DNA of 64,000 nucleotides, from positions 1,054,001 to 1,118,000 of the forward strand of contig JAKCFM010000001.1 in NCBI GenBank assembly GCA_025041195.1, in the 5' to 3' direction. The notes under the pieces were generated by a model, which saw nothing but the letters and a program-made list of their open reading frames with translations, did no database searches and was not told the origin of the DNA. Below are positions 26,072 to 34,029 of this stretch, one piece after another. The stretch is from Halobacteriales archaeon YIM A00013 (GTDB taxonomy: Archaea > Halobacteriota > Halobacteria > Halobacteriales > Haloarculaceae). How positions within the stretch are numbered: position 1 is the stretch's first letter; each line of letters starts with the position of its first letter. The translations under genes were made by a program, and so were the position numbers.

Positions 26072-27091
26072 ATGAGCTCATCATCAATCGACAGTCGCGA
26101 ACTGACGATCGAGGAGTACAGCGAGGCACTGCCATCGAACGGAACAGAAGTGTTCCACAGCCCAGCAGCCCTGACGGCGATCGAATCACACACCGACAGT
26201 GAGCTGCGTGTGTATGGCGGATTCAAGGGCGACCAAGCGGTTGCACTCTTGCCGGTGTTTGTCGCCGAGAAAGCAATTGGACGGATCGTCACGTCGCCAC
26301 CGCCGTCGATGTCGATTCCACGTCTGGGGCCACTGTTGTTGACCAACAGCCCGAAACAGCGGAAAATCGAATCCGTTAACGAGGGGTTTACGGCGTCCGT
26401 TCTGGACGAACTTGGCGTGAACGAACGGCTTACGCTATTCAGAATGGTCTGCCCTCGAAACTACGGCGACCCACGCCCCTTCCAGTGGAATCGACTGGAT
26501 GTGTCGCCGGAGTTCACTTACGTGCTCGATCTCTCCGACCACACCGATGAGACGGTGATGGAACCGTTTAGTCGGAGCCTTAGAAACGAGATGCGACGCG
26601 GTGAAGAAACTGATATCTCGGTTGCGATCGAGGGTCGTGGTGCAGCAAAACGGGTCTGGAAATCGGTGCAGGACCATTTCACAGCGCAGGGCATCCAGAG
26701 CACGCTGAGCTGGGAGTTCATCGCCGAACTGCTTGGTGCGCTTCCGGAAAACCACCGGGTGTACGTTGCACGCGAGCCGGACGGAACGTTTTCGAGTGGC
26801 ATTATTGTGCTCTACTCGAACGACACGGCGTACTTCTGGCTCGGTGGCATCCAGGAAACGTACGACGGAATCAGTGTCAATAGCCTGCTTCACCGAACCG
26901 TCATCGAAGATATCGTTTCTGAACCGTCGCTGGAGTCGATCACGAGATACGATCTCGTCGGCGCGAACACCGAACGGCTCTGTCAGTACAAGGGGAAGTT
27001 CAGCGGCGATCTCATCCCCTACTACGTCGTCGAATCGGGCGGTCCAGAGATGGCGCTTGCGAAGGGGGCCTATGAGCTCACCGCACGATGA
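26072..27091 (+). CDS. FemAB-like GNAT acyl/aminoacyl transferase
   Basis: Protein of 339 residues with two GNAT lobes in the FemAB/BioF2-like arrangement. The first contains FHSPAALTAIESHTDSELRVYGG, and the second contains GIIVLYSNDTAYFWLGGIQE followed by YDLVGANTERLCQYKGKFSG. The latter is the hallmark C-terminal motif of FemAB-like proteins. ATG 26072 is fixed by an AGGAG six bases upstream. Haloarchaea lack peptidoglycan, so the aminoacyl or acyl acceptor is probably a surface glycan or lipid-linked sugar (inference). A paralogue at 28459 faces it from the far side of the next gene. Confidence 0.82.
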   Translation: MSSSSIDSRELTIEEYSEALPSNGTEVFHSPAALTAIESHTDSELRVYGGFKGDQAVALLPVFVAEKAIGRIVTSPPPSMSIPRLGPLLLTNSPKQRKIESVNEGFTASVLDELGVNERLTLFRMVCPRNYGDPRPFQWNRLDVSPEFTYVLDLSDHTDETVMEPFSRSLRNEMRRGEETDISVAIEGRGAAKRVWKSVQDHFTAQGIQSTLSWEFIAELLGALPENHRVYVAREPDGTFSSGIIVLYSNDTAYFWLGGIQETYDGISVNSLLHRTVIEDIVSEPSLESITRYDLVGANTERLCQYKGKFSGDLIPYYVVESGGPEMALAKGAYELTAR

Positions 27092-27122
27092 CGATCCCCT
27101 GTCATCGACCACTCACCCAATC

Positions 27123-28421
27123 ATGACACAACGCATTCCAGCGCATACGGCTGAACGGTCCGCAGTCGAGGATGAGCGACAGCTCATGGATCGATTGCGA
27201 GAGACACTCGCGTTCGCCCGTGCGCGAAATTATCGCGGATGGGATTACGGCGACGGCATGTCTTCACGACTGCTGCAGTGGCTTCCGATCGACAACAAAT
27301 GGCTGAACATTGCCGTCCAGGAGCTGGCAAAGCGGCCACCGGTCAACATGCGGCCGCTGTTGCTCGTCGAACAGAAGCGTAATTACAAGGGAACCGCGCT
27401 GTTTGCGATGTCGAACCTCAACATGGCGCGGCTGCTCGGCGAGTTCGATGACGCCGGCTCTGCTGGCATTGATCTGGCCGCAACGGCAACGAACGGGTAT
27501 CAAGCAGTGCAGGACGAGAGTGGGGTGAACTACACGAAAGAGGCCTACGATCTGAACGAGTGGCTGATCTCCAATCGGAGCGTCGGCTATCACGGGTTCT
27601 GTGGCGGGCACAAACACCCGATTCAGCATCTCGATGGAAAGGGTCTCCCGAATGATCCGGACATCGTTTCGACCTCATTTGCGGTCAAATCACTGCTGTC
27701 GGCCGCCGCGCTCGATCCGATGTATCCATCAATTGCGAAAACGGCGTCGGACTTTCTCATTGAGGATCTGAACTACCGATCCGTCGATGGCGGTGCACGG
27801 ATCGATTATCACTTCAACCACCCATCGGACGCGTACACGATCAACGCCGGAGCGATCGGTGCACGGATGTTGATCGATCTGTACGCCTACTTCGACGACG
27901 ACCGACTCCGGGAACGAGCCGAAGGGATTCTCGATCACGTGGTCGATCTGCAGACAGACATCGGCGGCTGGACGTATCGAGAGCCACCGTCGGCGTCGCA
28001 TCTGTCGATGGACAACCACCACAACGGATTCATCGTCGAGGCGTTGCTTCGATACCGGGAGGTGACCGGTAGCGACCGGTACGACGACACCATCGATTCG
28101 TCGCTCTCGTTCTATCGAAACACGCTGTTCGATCCGTCAGGAGCGCCAAACTGGGATGAGACAAGCACCTACCCGCGTGACATCCACGCCAGTGCACAGG
28201 GAATTCTGGTGTTCACCTACTCCGGCGACCTTGACTTCGCACGGCGCATCATCGCCTGGACGCTCGATCAGCTCTATCGCGGCGATGGACAGTTCTACTA
28301 CCGAAAACACCGGCTGTACACCACTCGAATTACGCTGATGCGATGGTGTCAAGCATGGATGGCGTACGCGATCTCGGAGTATCTGCGAGCGCTCAAAAAG
28401 GAAGCGAATCCAACGCTGTGA
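27123..28421 (+). CDS. Uncharacterised protein, probable alpha/alpha-barrel
   Basis: Protein of 432 residues without signal peptide or membrane helices. Regularly spaced helical pairs and conserved aromatic/acidic turns (GYHGFCGGHKHPIQHL, DIVSTSFAVKSLLSAA, SMDNHHNGFIVEALLRYREV, TYPRDIHASAQGILVF, LMRWCQAWM) are characteristic of an alpha/alpha toroid. That fold occurs in unsaturated glucuronyl hydrolases, lyases and sugar epimerases. Homologues in haloarchaea carry misleading transporter names, but nothing here looks like a permease. ATG 27123 is preferred; an in-frame ATG at 27072 would overlap the FemAB gene by 20 bases. It is the last gene of the wecB operon. Confidence 0.7.
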   Translation: MTQRIPAHTAERSAVEDERQLMDRLRETLAFARARNYRGWDYGDGMSSRLLQWLPIDNKWLNIAVQELAKRPPVNMRPLLLVEQKRNYKGTALFAMSNLNMARLLGEFDDAGSAGIDLAATATNGYQAVQDESGVNYTKEAYDLNEWLISNRSVGYHGFCGGHKHPIQHLDGKGLPNDPDIVSTSFAVKSLLSAAALDPMYPSIAKTASDFLIEDLNYRSVDGGARIDYHFNHPSDAYTINAGAIGARMLIDLYAYFDDDRLRERAEGILDHVVDLQTDIGGWTYREPPSASHLSMDNHHNGFIVEALLRYREVTGSDRYDDTIDSSLSFYRNTLFDPSGAPNWDETSTYPRDIHASAQGILVFTYSGDLDFARRIIAWTLDQLYRGDGQFYYRKHRLYTTRITLMRWCQAWMAYAISEYLRALKKEANPTL

Positions 28422-28458
28422 CCGTGGCGAGCGGTTACAGACTTTTCACCCGGTTTGG

Positions 28459-29472
28459 TCACGTTCGACCCTGGAGCCACCGGTACCCACGCGCGAGCGC
28501 GGTCGTAATTGGTGAGCCCTGCTCGATGCTGTAGAACGGTTCGAGGTCGGGATTGAACTTTGCCTTATACCGATTGATGCGCCGATTGTCGGCACCGACC
28601 AGATCGTAGCCCGTCCGGCCACGATCGATGGCGTCGGCCATGATCTGCCAGTCGAGGAGATCGTTACTCGGGAGATCAGTGTCCGAATCCGTCCGCACGC
28701 CGCCTTGCCACCGGTACACCGTCGATCCATCATCGAGCACGACCACGCCGCCCTCAAACGAGCCGTCTACTTCGAGAACGTAAGGCCTGACAGCACCGTC
28801 GGGAAGCTCTGTCGCCAGTGTTGTGACGAACTCCGGCGTAATGGCAAACTCAATTCCCTGCCGCGCATACCGGGCTGCAACCTGCTCGACGATCTGTTCG
28901 AGGTCGTCAACCGTACCCTCACGAACGCTACTCAGTTGGGCTTCGTTGTCGCGGATGTTGCTTCGTGCATCCCGGCTGAACGACATCAACAGATCGTCTT
29001 CGTCGGTGTCAAGATCGACGAGATACGTGTACGATGGGCGAACCGTACAGTCGTTCCAGATGAACGGTCTGAGATCCTCGAAGCTGCCATGGAGACGCAT
29101 ATGTCCATACCGGGGATTAAACGTGGACTCCGTCCATTCGAGACATTGTTCGACGAAATCGTGGAGCCGGCGCTCGCGCTTTCGTTGCTTGAGTCCGTTC
29201 CGCTCAAGCAGTGCCGGGCCGAGATAGGCAATTCGAAGGGCAGGTGGCGGTGAAAACGCAAGCTGCACTGGCCCCCGCGAGAGCTCGAACACCGGAAACA
29301 GTCCGATCGGCTCCTCACCCTTGTATCCCACCAGGGGATGGACCGTTCCACTGCTGTGGTCCGCCTGAATGCACAGCGATTCGTACTGATGAAACGGACA
29401 GGTCTGCTCGGAGCGCTCGACGAGCTCGTTCCACGTTTCGGGGTCGGGATCGGACTCGATTGTTATCCCCAT
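28459..29472 (-). CDS. Second FemAB-like GNAT acyl/aminoacyl transferase
   Basis: Paralogue of the protein at 26072, 337 residues, on the opposite strand. The same architecture is seen: an N-lobe with PFHQYESLCIQADHSSGTVHP and PPPALRIAYLGPALL, and a C-lobe with EGGVVVLDDGSTVYRWQGGV and then YDLVGADNRRINRYKAKFNP. The shared YDLVGA-(x)4-R-(x)2-YK-x-KF signature makes common ancestry plain. It starts at 29472 and is convergent with the alpha/alpha-barrel gene, 37 bases apart. Confidence 0.82.
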   Translation of the reverse strand: MGITIESDPDPETWNELVERSEQTCPFHQYESLCIQADHSSGTVHPLVGYKGEEPIGLFPVFELSRGPVQLAFSPPPALRIAYLGPALLERNGLKQRKRERRLHDFVEQCLEWTESTFNPRYGHMRLHGSFEDLRPFIWNDCTVRPSYTYLVDLDTDEDDLLMSFSRDARSNIRDNEAQLSSVREGTVDDLEQIVEQVAARYARQGIEFAITPEFVTTLATELPDGAVRPYVLEVDGSFEGGVVVLDDGSTVYRWQGGVRTDSDTDLPSNDLLDWQIMADAIDRGRTGYDLVGADNRRINRYKAKFNPDLEPFYSIEQGSPITTALARGYRWLQGRT

Positions 29473-29804
29473 ATCACTGTCGGAAATTGTGCCTCCAGAA
29501 CCCTGTCCCTTTTTATTACAACACTGAACGGATCGGAACTGTGAAACGTTTCGCTATAGATTGTGCGCACGAGAGCTGACCGGCCAGGAGACAGTTTTCT
29601 CAAGAATCCTTATCACAACGCTATTCGTATCGACAATTAATTACAAGTGAGTTCCTGGTCTAATACATTGCGCCGTAGTAGCTATCCGCTACCGTGCTGT
29701 CGGGACGAACCAGGATGGGTTATGAGAGTCATGAGCAATGCAAGAATGCGCGGTGTGCGAGCCAGTCGCACTGTCGTGCCGTGTGAGAATAGCAGGTGGA
29801 TCGA
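29473..29804. promoter_or_regulatory. Divergent intergenic region with a hairpin-forming repeat
   Basis: About 330 bases between divergent genes. A perfect 6-base inverted repeat with 5-base spacer (GTGCGA at 29755-29760, TCGCAC at 29766-29771) lies 34 bases before the DUF7344 start codon and might be a regulator site. A weaker 5-base stem (GTAGC/GCTAC) lies near 29680-29695. No gene was found. Confidence 0.35.
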
Positions 29805-30419
29805 ATGAGTACGAAATCGCCGAACGACGCCCAGTCACAGTCGGTTGGAGAGGGAGAATCCGTCCCGATCGACGTGGAAGCCGACGACGCTTCGGAAGCT
29901 GAGCGAACGCTGGGCCCAGATCGGATTTTTGAAGTGCTCAAGAACCAACGCCGCCGGCGAACGCTCAACTATCTCATCGACAATGACAATCCCGTGACGA
30001 TCGGTGCACTGGCCGAACACATCGGCGCGCTTGAGAATGATACCACCGAATCCGCGCTCACCTCACGCGAACGAAAACGGGTGTACGTTGGGCTCTATCA
30101 GTGTCATTTGCCCAAAATGGACGACACTGGCGTGATTGATTTCAACAAAGCCCGTGGGACGATTGCGTTAGGTCCCACCTTCGAGCAGTTTCGACCGTAT
30201 CTCAACCGCGACGATGACGATCCGCTCTGGGCCGGCTACTATCTCGCGGTGACTGCAACGAGCATTCTCGCGGTCGGACTCAACGCAGCAGTGGGTGTGC
30301 TCTCGGCTACCGCCGTCCTTCTTGGGGTGCTCTGTGGATTCATCTCGCTCTCGGTCGTGCACTTTCTTCACACCACAGATCGGCTCCCAAACGTAGGCGA
30401 ATCCGTTTCCGATCAGTAG
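29805..30419 (+). CDS. DUF7344 winged-helix protein with two C-terminal membrane helices (second copy)
   Basis: Protein of 204 residues, paralogous to the one at 21142. An acidic N-terminal stretch of about 35 residues is followed by the winged helix (IFEVLKNQRRRRTLNYLIDND, then KRVYVGLYQCHLPKMDDTGVIDF). Two hydrophobic helices follow (AGYYLAVTATSILAVGLNAAVGV and ATAVLLGVLCGFISLSVVHFLH). The ATG at 29805 is chosen over one at 29796. It is probably a membrane-associated transcription factor for the adjacent glycan genes. Confidence 0.85.
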   Translation: MSTKSPNDAQSQSVGEGESVPIDVEADDASEAERTLGPDRIFEVLKNQRRRRTLNYLIDNDNPVTIGALAEHIGALENDTTESALTSRERKRVYVGLYQCHLPKMDDTGVIDFNKARGTIALGPTFEQFRPYLNRDDDDPLWAGYYLAVTATSILAVGLNAAVGVLSATAVLLGVLCGFISLSVVHFLHTTDRLPNVGESVSDQ

Positions 30420-30503
30420 GGTCCGATTACTGGTGGAGCCTGCCGTGACGCATTGTGACAAAGGAGTGTGTAACAAAGCCGACCTTCGCCGTTGAAAGGT
30501 CAT

Positions 30504-31625
30504 ATGAGATATCAGTTCTTCACGAACACACCAGCCCACGTCCATCTGTACAAACACGTCATCGACGAACTCAGCGAAGACGGGCATGCGGTGTCGGTGC
30601 TTGCTCGGGATTACGGCTGTACCACTGATCTGCTTGAGCACCATGACATCGATCACACGGTGTACGGTCCGTGTGGAACGACGAAATGGTCGCTGCTGGG
30701 TCGGCTTCCCCAGCATTACACACACATTATTCGGCACAGCAGGGAGTTCGACCCGGACATGGTGTTCGGGATGGGAGCCTACGCAGCCCACACAGGAGCG
30801 CTTACGCGAACGCCGACGGTGCTTGTTCTCGATTCCGAGCCCACAGGGCTCGATCACACGGTGTCGATGCCGTTCGCGGAGACGATCGTGACGCCGGGGG
30901 CGTTTCGCAAGGATCTCGGTGAGAAGCACTACACGTTCGAGGGGTTCAAAGAGTGTGCGTATCTCCACCCAGCAGTGTACGAACCCGCTGTTGACGTCCA
31001 TGAACTGCTGGAGCTCGACGCGGATGAACGGTTTGGGGTGGTTCGATTCAACGCGTTTGGCTCTCATCACGATGTGGGCCACGCTGGCTTTGGACGGGAC
31101 GAACGCCGCGCGTTGATCAAGCGCCTCGCAGAGGATCTGACCGTCTTCGTTTCCGATGAGGGCAACGATATCGACATCGACCGACTACCTGCACGGCCGT
31201 ACGTCGCTCCACCGGGAGCACTTCACGACGTGCTCAATGAGGCAACGCTGCTGGTTGCCGATACACAGACGATGGTCACCGAAGCCGCCTTGCTCGGCAC
31301 GCCGGCGATACGGTCGAACTCGTTCGTTGGAGCGAACGACATGGGGAACTTCATCGAACTTGAGGCAAACGAGCTGGTGTACAACCACGAATCATTTGCG
31401 GACGTGCTTGAGACGGTTGATCAGCTGCTTTCGACGCCGAATCTGGAGTCGCTCTGGAACCGACGACGCGACGCCTACGTCAACGAACTCGAAAATCTCA
31501 CGCAGATCATCACGGAACTCGCTCGCTCGCGTGGAAACACCCATTCGGTGGCAGCACTCGAACCGCGTGGCAACTCGTCGGGCCGTCCAGCCCGCGAATC
31601 CCGGCCATCGACGCCGTCGCAGTGA
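30504..31625 (+). CDS. DUF354 family protein (GT-B-like)
   Basis: Protein of 373 residues of the archaeal DUF354 family, whose fold resembles UDP-GlcNAc 2-epimerases and GT-B glycosyltransferases. It begins RYQFFTNTPAHVHLYKHVIDEL, with GMGAYAAHTGALTRTPTVLVLDSEP in the first lobe and LLVADTQTMVTEAALLGTPAIRSNSFVG in the donor-binding lobe. ATG 30504 (AGGT six bases upstream) is preferred to a TTG at 30492. The reaction is not established for the family; a role in glycan or lipid-linked sugar assembly is inferred from context. Confidence 0.82.
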   Translation: MRYQFFTNTPAHVHLYKHVIDELSEDGHAVSVLARDYGCTTDLLEHHDIDHTVYGPCGTTKWSLLGRLPQHYTHIIRHSREFDPDMVFGMGAYAAHTGALTRTPTVLVLDSEPTGLDHTVSMPFAETIVTPGAFRKDLGEKHYTFEGFKECAYLHPAVYEPAVDVHELLELDADERFGVVRFNAFGSHHDVGHAGFGRDERRALIKRLAEDLTVFVSDEGNDIDIDRLPARPYVAPPGALHDVLNEATLLVADTQTMVTEAALLGTPAIRSNSFVGANDMGNFIELEANELVYNHESFADVLETVDQLLSTPNLESLWNRRRDAYVNELENLTQIITELARSRGNTHSVAALEPRGNSSGRPARESRPSTPSQ

Positions 31626-31669
31626 GATACCCTCCCACAGTTAAGGTGGTCGAATCCGTTGAGAATCAT

Positions 31670-32224
31670 ATGTCGAAAGTGGCTGTGGTCGGCGGTGGTC
31701 CCGCCGGTCTGAGTGCGGCACTGTTCACCGAGAAAAACGGGCTTGCAACGACGCTTTTTGACACCGACGAAACCTGGATGCACAAAGCGCATCTGTTCAA
31801 CTATCTTGGGATCGAGAGTGTCGACGGAACGACGTTCGTCGAGGAATCACGAGAACAGATCGATTCATTTGGCGTTGACAAGCGGATGGATGCCGAGGTG
31901 ACTGCGGTGACTGAAACTGGCACTGGCTTCGAGCTGGCCACCGACTCCGGGTCGGTCGATAGCGACTACGTCATCCTCGCAACCGGCGCGGACCGGTCAC
32001 TGGCCGAATCGCTCGGCTGTGCGTTCACGGATTCGGGGACCGTCGACGTCGACGTAACCATGGAAACGTCGGTGGCAAACGCCTACGCGACCGGTGCGAT
32101 GGTCAGAAAGGAAGAGTGGCAGGCAATCATCTCTGCCGGCGACGGTGCGGCCGCGGGACTCAATATCCTCACCAAAGAGAAGGGTGAGCATTTCCACGAC
32201 TTCGATACCCCAGCGGACGCCTGA
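31670..32224 (+). CDS. Short FAD-dependent oxidoreductase, thioredoxin-reductase-like
   Basis: Protein of 184 residues with the N-terminal FAD motif VAVVGGGPAGLSAALFTEKNG and the second flavin motif YVILATGADRSLAESLG. A later segment, DVTMETSVANAYATGAMVRKEEWQAIISAGDGAAAGLNIL, matches the C-terminal FAD part of thioredoxin reductases. The internal NADPH domain and the redox CxxC of a full enzyme (~320 residues) are missing, so this is a compact flavoprotein, not a complete thioredoxin reductase. Similar short forms are annotated in haloarchaea. ATG 31670 is chosen; the upstream in-frame sequence is not family-like. Confidence 0.8.
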   Translation: MSKVAVVGGGPAGLSAALFTEKNGLATTLFDTDETWMHKAHLFNYLGIESVDGTTFVEESREQIDSFGVDKRMDAEVTAVTETGTGFELATDSGSVDSDYVILATGADRSLAESLGCAFTDSGTVDVDVTMETSVANAYATGAMVRKEEWQAIISAGDGAAAGLNILTKEKGEHFHDFDTPADA

Positions 32225-32266
32225 GTTGTCACTCGGCGGGCGATTGCTGGTGCAGAATAATGAACG

Positions 32267-32587
32267 CTAGTCGACGGTGATGGTGCCTGTACCGTCGGAC
32301 TTGACTTCGATCGTTATTTGATGACCGTCAAAAGAAAACGCAACCGAACCGTTGCCCCCCGTCGCAAACAGCGTATCGAGCGCCTCAGGATCCACCGATT
32401 TATACAGTGGAGCCGTAATTTCCGTTTCGTCGAGGCCGGTTGTCGCACCGACTGCCTCGATGACCTGTACGCCGAGCGGTCGCGATTCTCTATCGAATCG
32501 GAACGTCGTTGCTGACTCAGCAATCGCTCGATCCGATGAGTCTGAAAGGTCCCCCATAATCGCTTCAGTCTCGTTTTGTGCCTTCAT
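32267..32587 (-). CDS. HalOD1 output-domain protein
   Basis: Small acidic protein of 106 residues that is essentially one HalOD1 domain: PLGVQVIEAVGATTGLDETEI, then LYKSVDPEALDTLFA and the beta-hairpin VAFSFDGHQITIEV. HalOD1 is a haloarchaeal signalling output domain of unproven mechanism. The start may be 32587 or an internal ATG 30 bases downstream (MGDLSDSS). It converges on the flavoprotein gene. Confidence 0.85.
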   Translation of the reverse strand: MKAQNETEAIMGDLSDSSDRAIAESATTFRFDRESRPLGVQVIEAVGATTGLDETEITAPLYKSVDPEALDTLFATGGNGSVAFSFDGHQITIEVKSDGTGTITVD

Positions 32588-32897
32588 AGTTAATCTCGTG
32601 GTCTCCCGTCTAGGACGCCACGTTCTGAACGGCAGCAGTGTCTTCTAAATTCGAGCACACAAATAAACCGTTTGGAATTCTTCGTGAATTTAATTCAATT
32701 TATTTTCAGTTTTCAAAATAAAGTCTTGATGAGTATACTTTTCCATCCAATTAGTTAATTCAGGGGTATCGATGGTCGAGGAGGTCGTTTTCTCACTCCT
32801 GTGGTACTGACAAACAGGGGCTACTTCGGTGCGATTCGGTTCGACCCAGTATTGTCACCGCTTAACAAAGGTTGCCACAGCTGTATCGACGGCAGTG
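32588..32897. other. AT-rich intergenic region
   Basis: About 310 bases between divergent genes, conspicuously AT-rich around 32670-32760, with promoters for the HalOD1 gene to the left and the GT4 gene to the right. A 7-base A/T inverted repeat (32700-32721) is within expectation for such composition. No gene was recognised. Confidence 0.45.
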
Positions 32898-33959
32898 ATG
32901 ACAGCGGACCAGCTCCTCATCGTTGGCACACTCGGTGGTGGTGGGATTCACCGCTACGTCGAACAGCAACGCCAGAACATCGAACAGATTGAGACCACGG
33001 TGTACGACATGGCCTCGGATCCAAAAGGGGACGGGCTGTTGTGGCTGCTTACCTCGACGCTTCGGTCGCTCTGGGCGGCGATCAAATTTCCGTTCCGAAC
33101 CCCGCCAGACGTCGTCCACGTCCACACGTCACACGAGTTTTCGTTCTATCGGGCCGCCTTCTACGTGTTATACGGGAACTACGTGTGGAACCGTCCCGTT
33201 GTGTTACACGTCCACGGCTCGTCGTTCGATTCGTTCGTCACCACCGACTCGTCAGCCGTCCGCCGGATCCAGGATCTGGTGTTCGACGCGTGTGACCGCG
33301 TGATCGTGCTCTCACCGTACTGGGAGGAGGTGCTTTCGAGTCGGGTTGCAGATTCGAAGCTTCGAGTGTTACCCAATGCGATCGATCCGACGGTGTACTC
33401 GCCGAACTACGCGGCCGAACCACAGCACGTGGTGTTCGTCTCGAATCTCGTCGAACGAAAAGGTGTCAGAGAGCTCGTCACTGCCGTTGACGAGCTCCTC
33501 TCCGGAGCGCACGCAGATGCTGACCTTCGGGTGTCCATTGCGGGAACCGGGCCGCTGACGAATCTCGTCGAGGAATTGGCCGACACGCACGAGCAGGTCA
33601 CCTACCACGGCTACGTCTCAGAAGAGCGAAAGCGATCGCTCATGGATTCGGGCTCGGTGTTCGTGTTGCCGGCGTACGCAGAAGGGCTTCCAATTGCCCT
33701 GCTCGAAGGGATGGCCGGCGGGAACGCCGTCATCTCCACGACCGTGGGGTCAATTCCGGAGGTGATCGACGACGAAAACGGGCTGTTGGTCACCCCTGAG
33801 AACGCCACCGAACTTTCGGATGCGCTCTCGACCTTGCTGGCTGACCCCGACCGAACGGAGGAGATGGCTCGAACGAATCGTCGGATGGTGAGTCAGACGT
33901 ACTCCTGGGATGTGGCAGAACGAACCCTCAGAAAGATCTACGCCGAGCTCCCTTCCTGA
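32898..33959 (+). CDS. Family 4 glycosyltransferase
   Basis: Retaining GT-B glycosyltransferase of 353 residues. The N-lobe has GTLGGGGIHRYVEQQ and DVVHVHTSHEFSFYRAAF. The C-lobe has FVSNLVERKGVRELVTAV, VSIAGTGP, YVSEERKRSLM and the donor-binding EGLPIALLEGMAGGNAVISTTVG. The glutamates of the EX7E-type motif are visible in this last segment. ATG 32898 is chosen over an in-frame codon at 32829. It probably adds one sugar during assembly of the surface glycan and leads into the sulfatase-like gene on the same strand. Confidence 0.9.
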   Translation: MTADQLLIVGTLGGGGIHRYVEQQRQNIEQIETTVYDMASDPKGDGLLWLLTSTLRSLWAAIKFPFRTPPDVVHVHTSHEFSFYRAAFYVLYGNYVWNRPVVLHVHGSSFDSFVTTDSSAVRRIQDLVFDACDRVIVLSPYWEEVLSSRVADSKLRVLPNAIDPTVYSPNYAAEPQHVVFVSNLVERKGVRELVTAVDELLSGAHADADLRVSIAGTGPLTNLVEELADTHEQVTYHGYVSEERKRSLMDSGSVFVLPAYAEGLPIALLEGMAGGNAVISTTVGSIPEVIDDENGLLVTPENATELSDALSTLLADPDRTEEMARTNRRMVSQTYSWDVAERTLRKIYAELPS

Positions 33960-34029
33960 ACGCCGGTATTCTTTGCTTACGCGACACAGTTTCTCATTAA
34001 CAAAGCATGGAACTGTCGATAGTCCGAGT

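Noticed and set aside
31670-32224. Complete thioredoxin reductase
   Set aside because: The NADPH-binding domain and the redox CxxC are missing; the protein is about half the normal length.
32700-32721. Inverted repeat TTATTTT-N8-AAAATAA
   Set aside because: Very AT-rich region where such repeats arise by chance; it does not have promoter geometry relative to either neighbouring gene.
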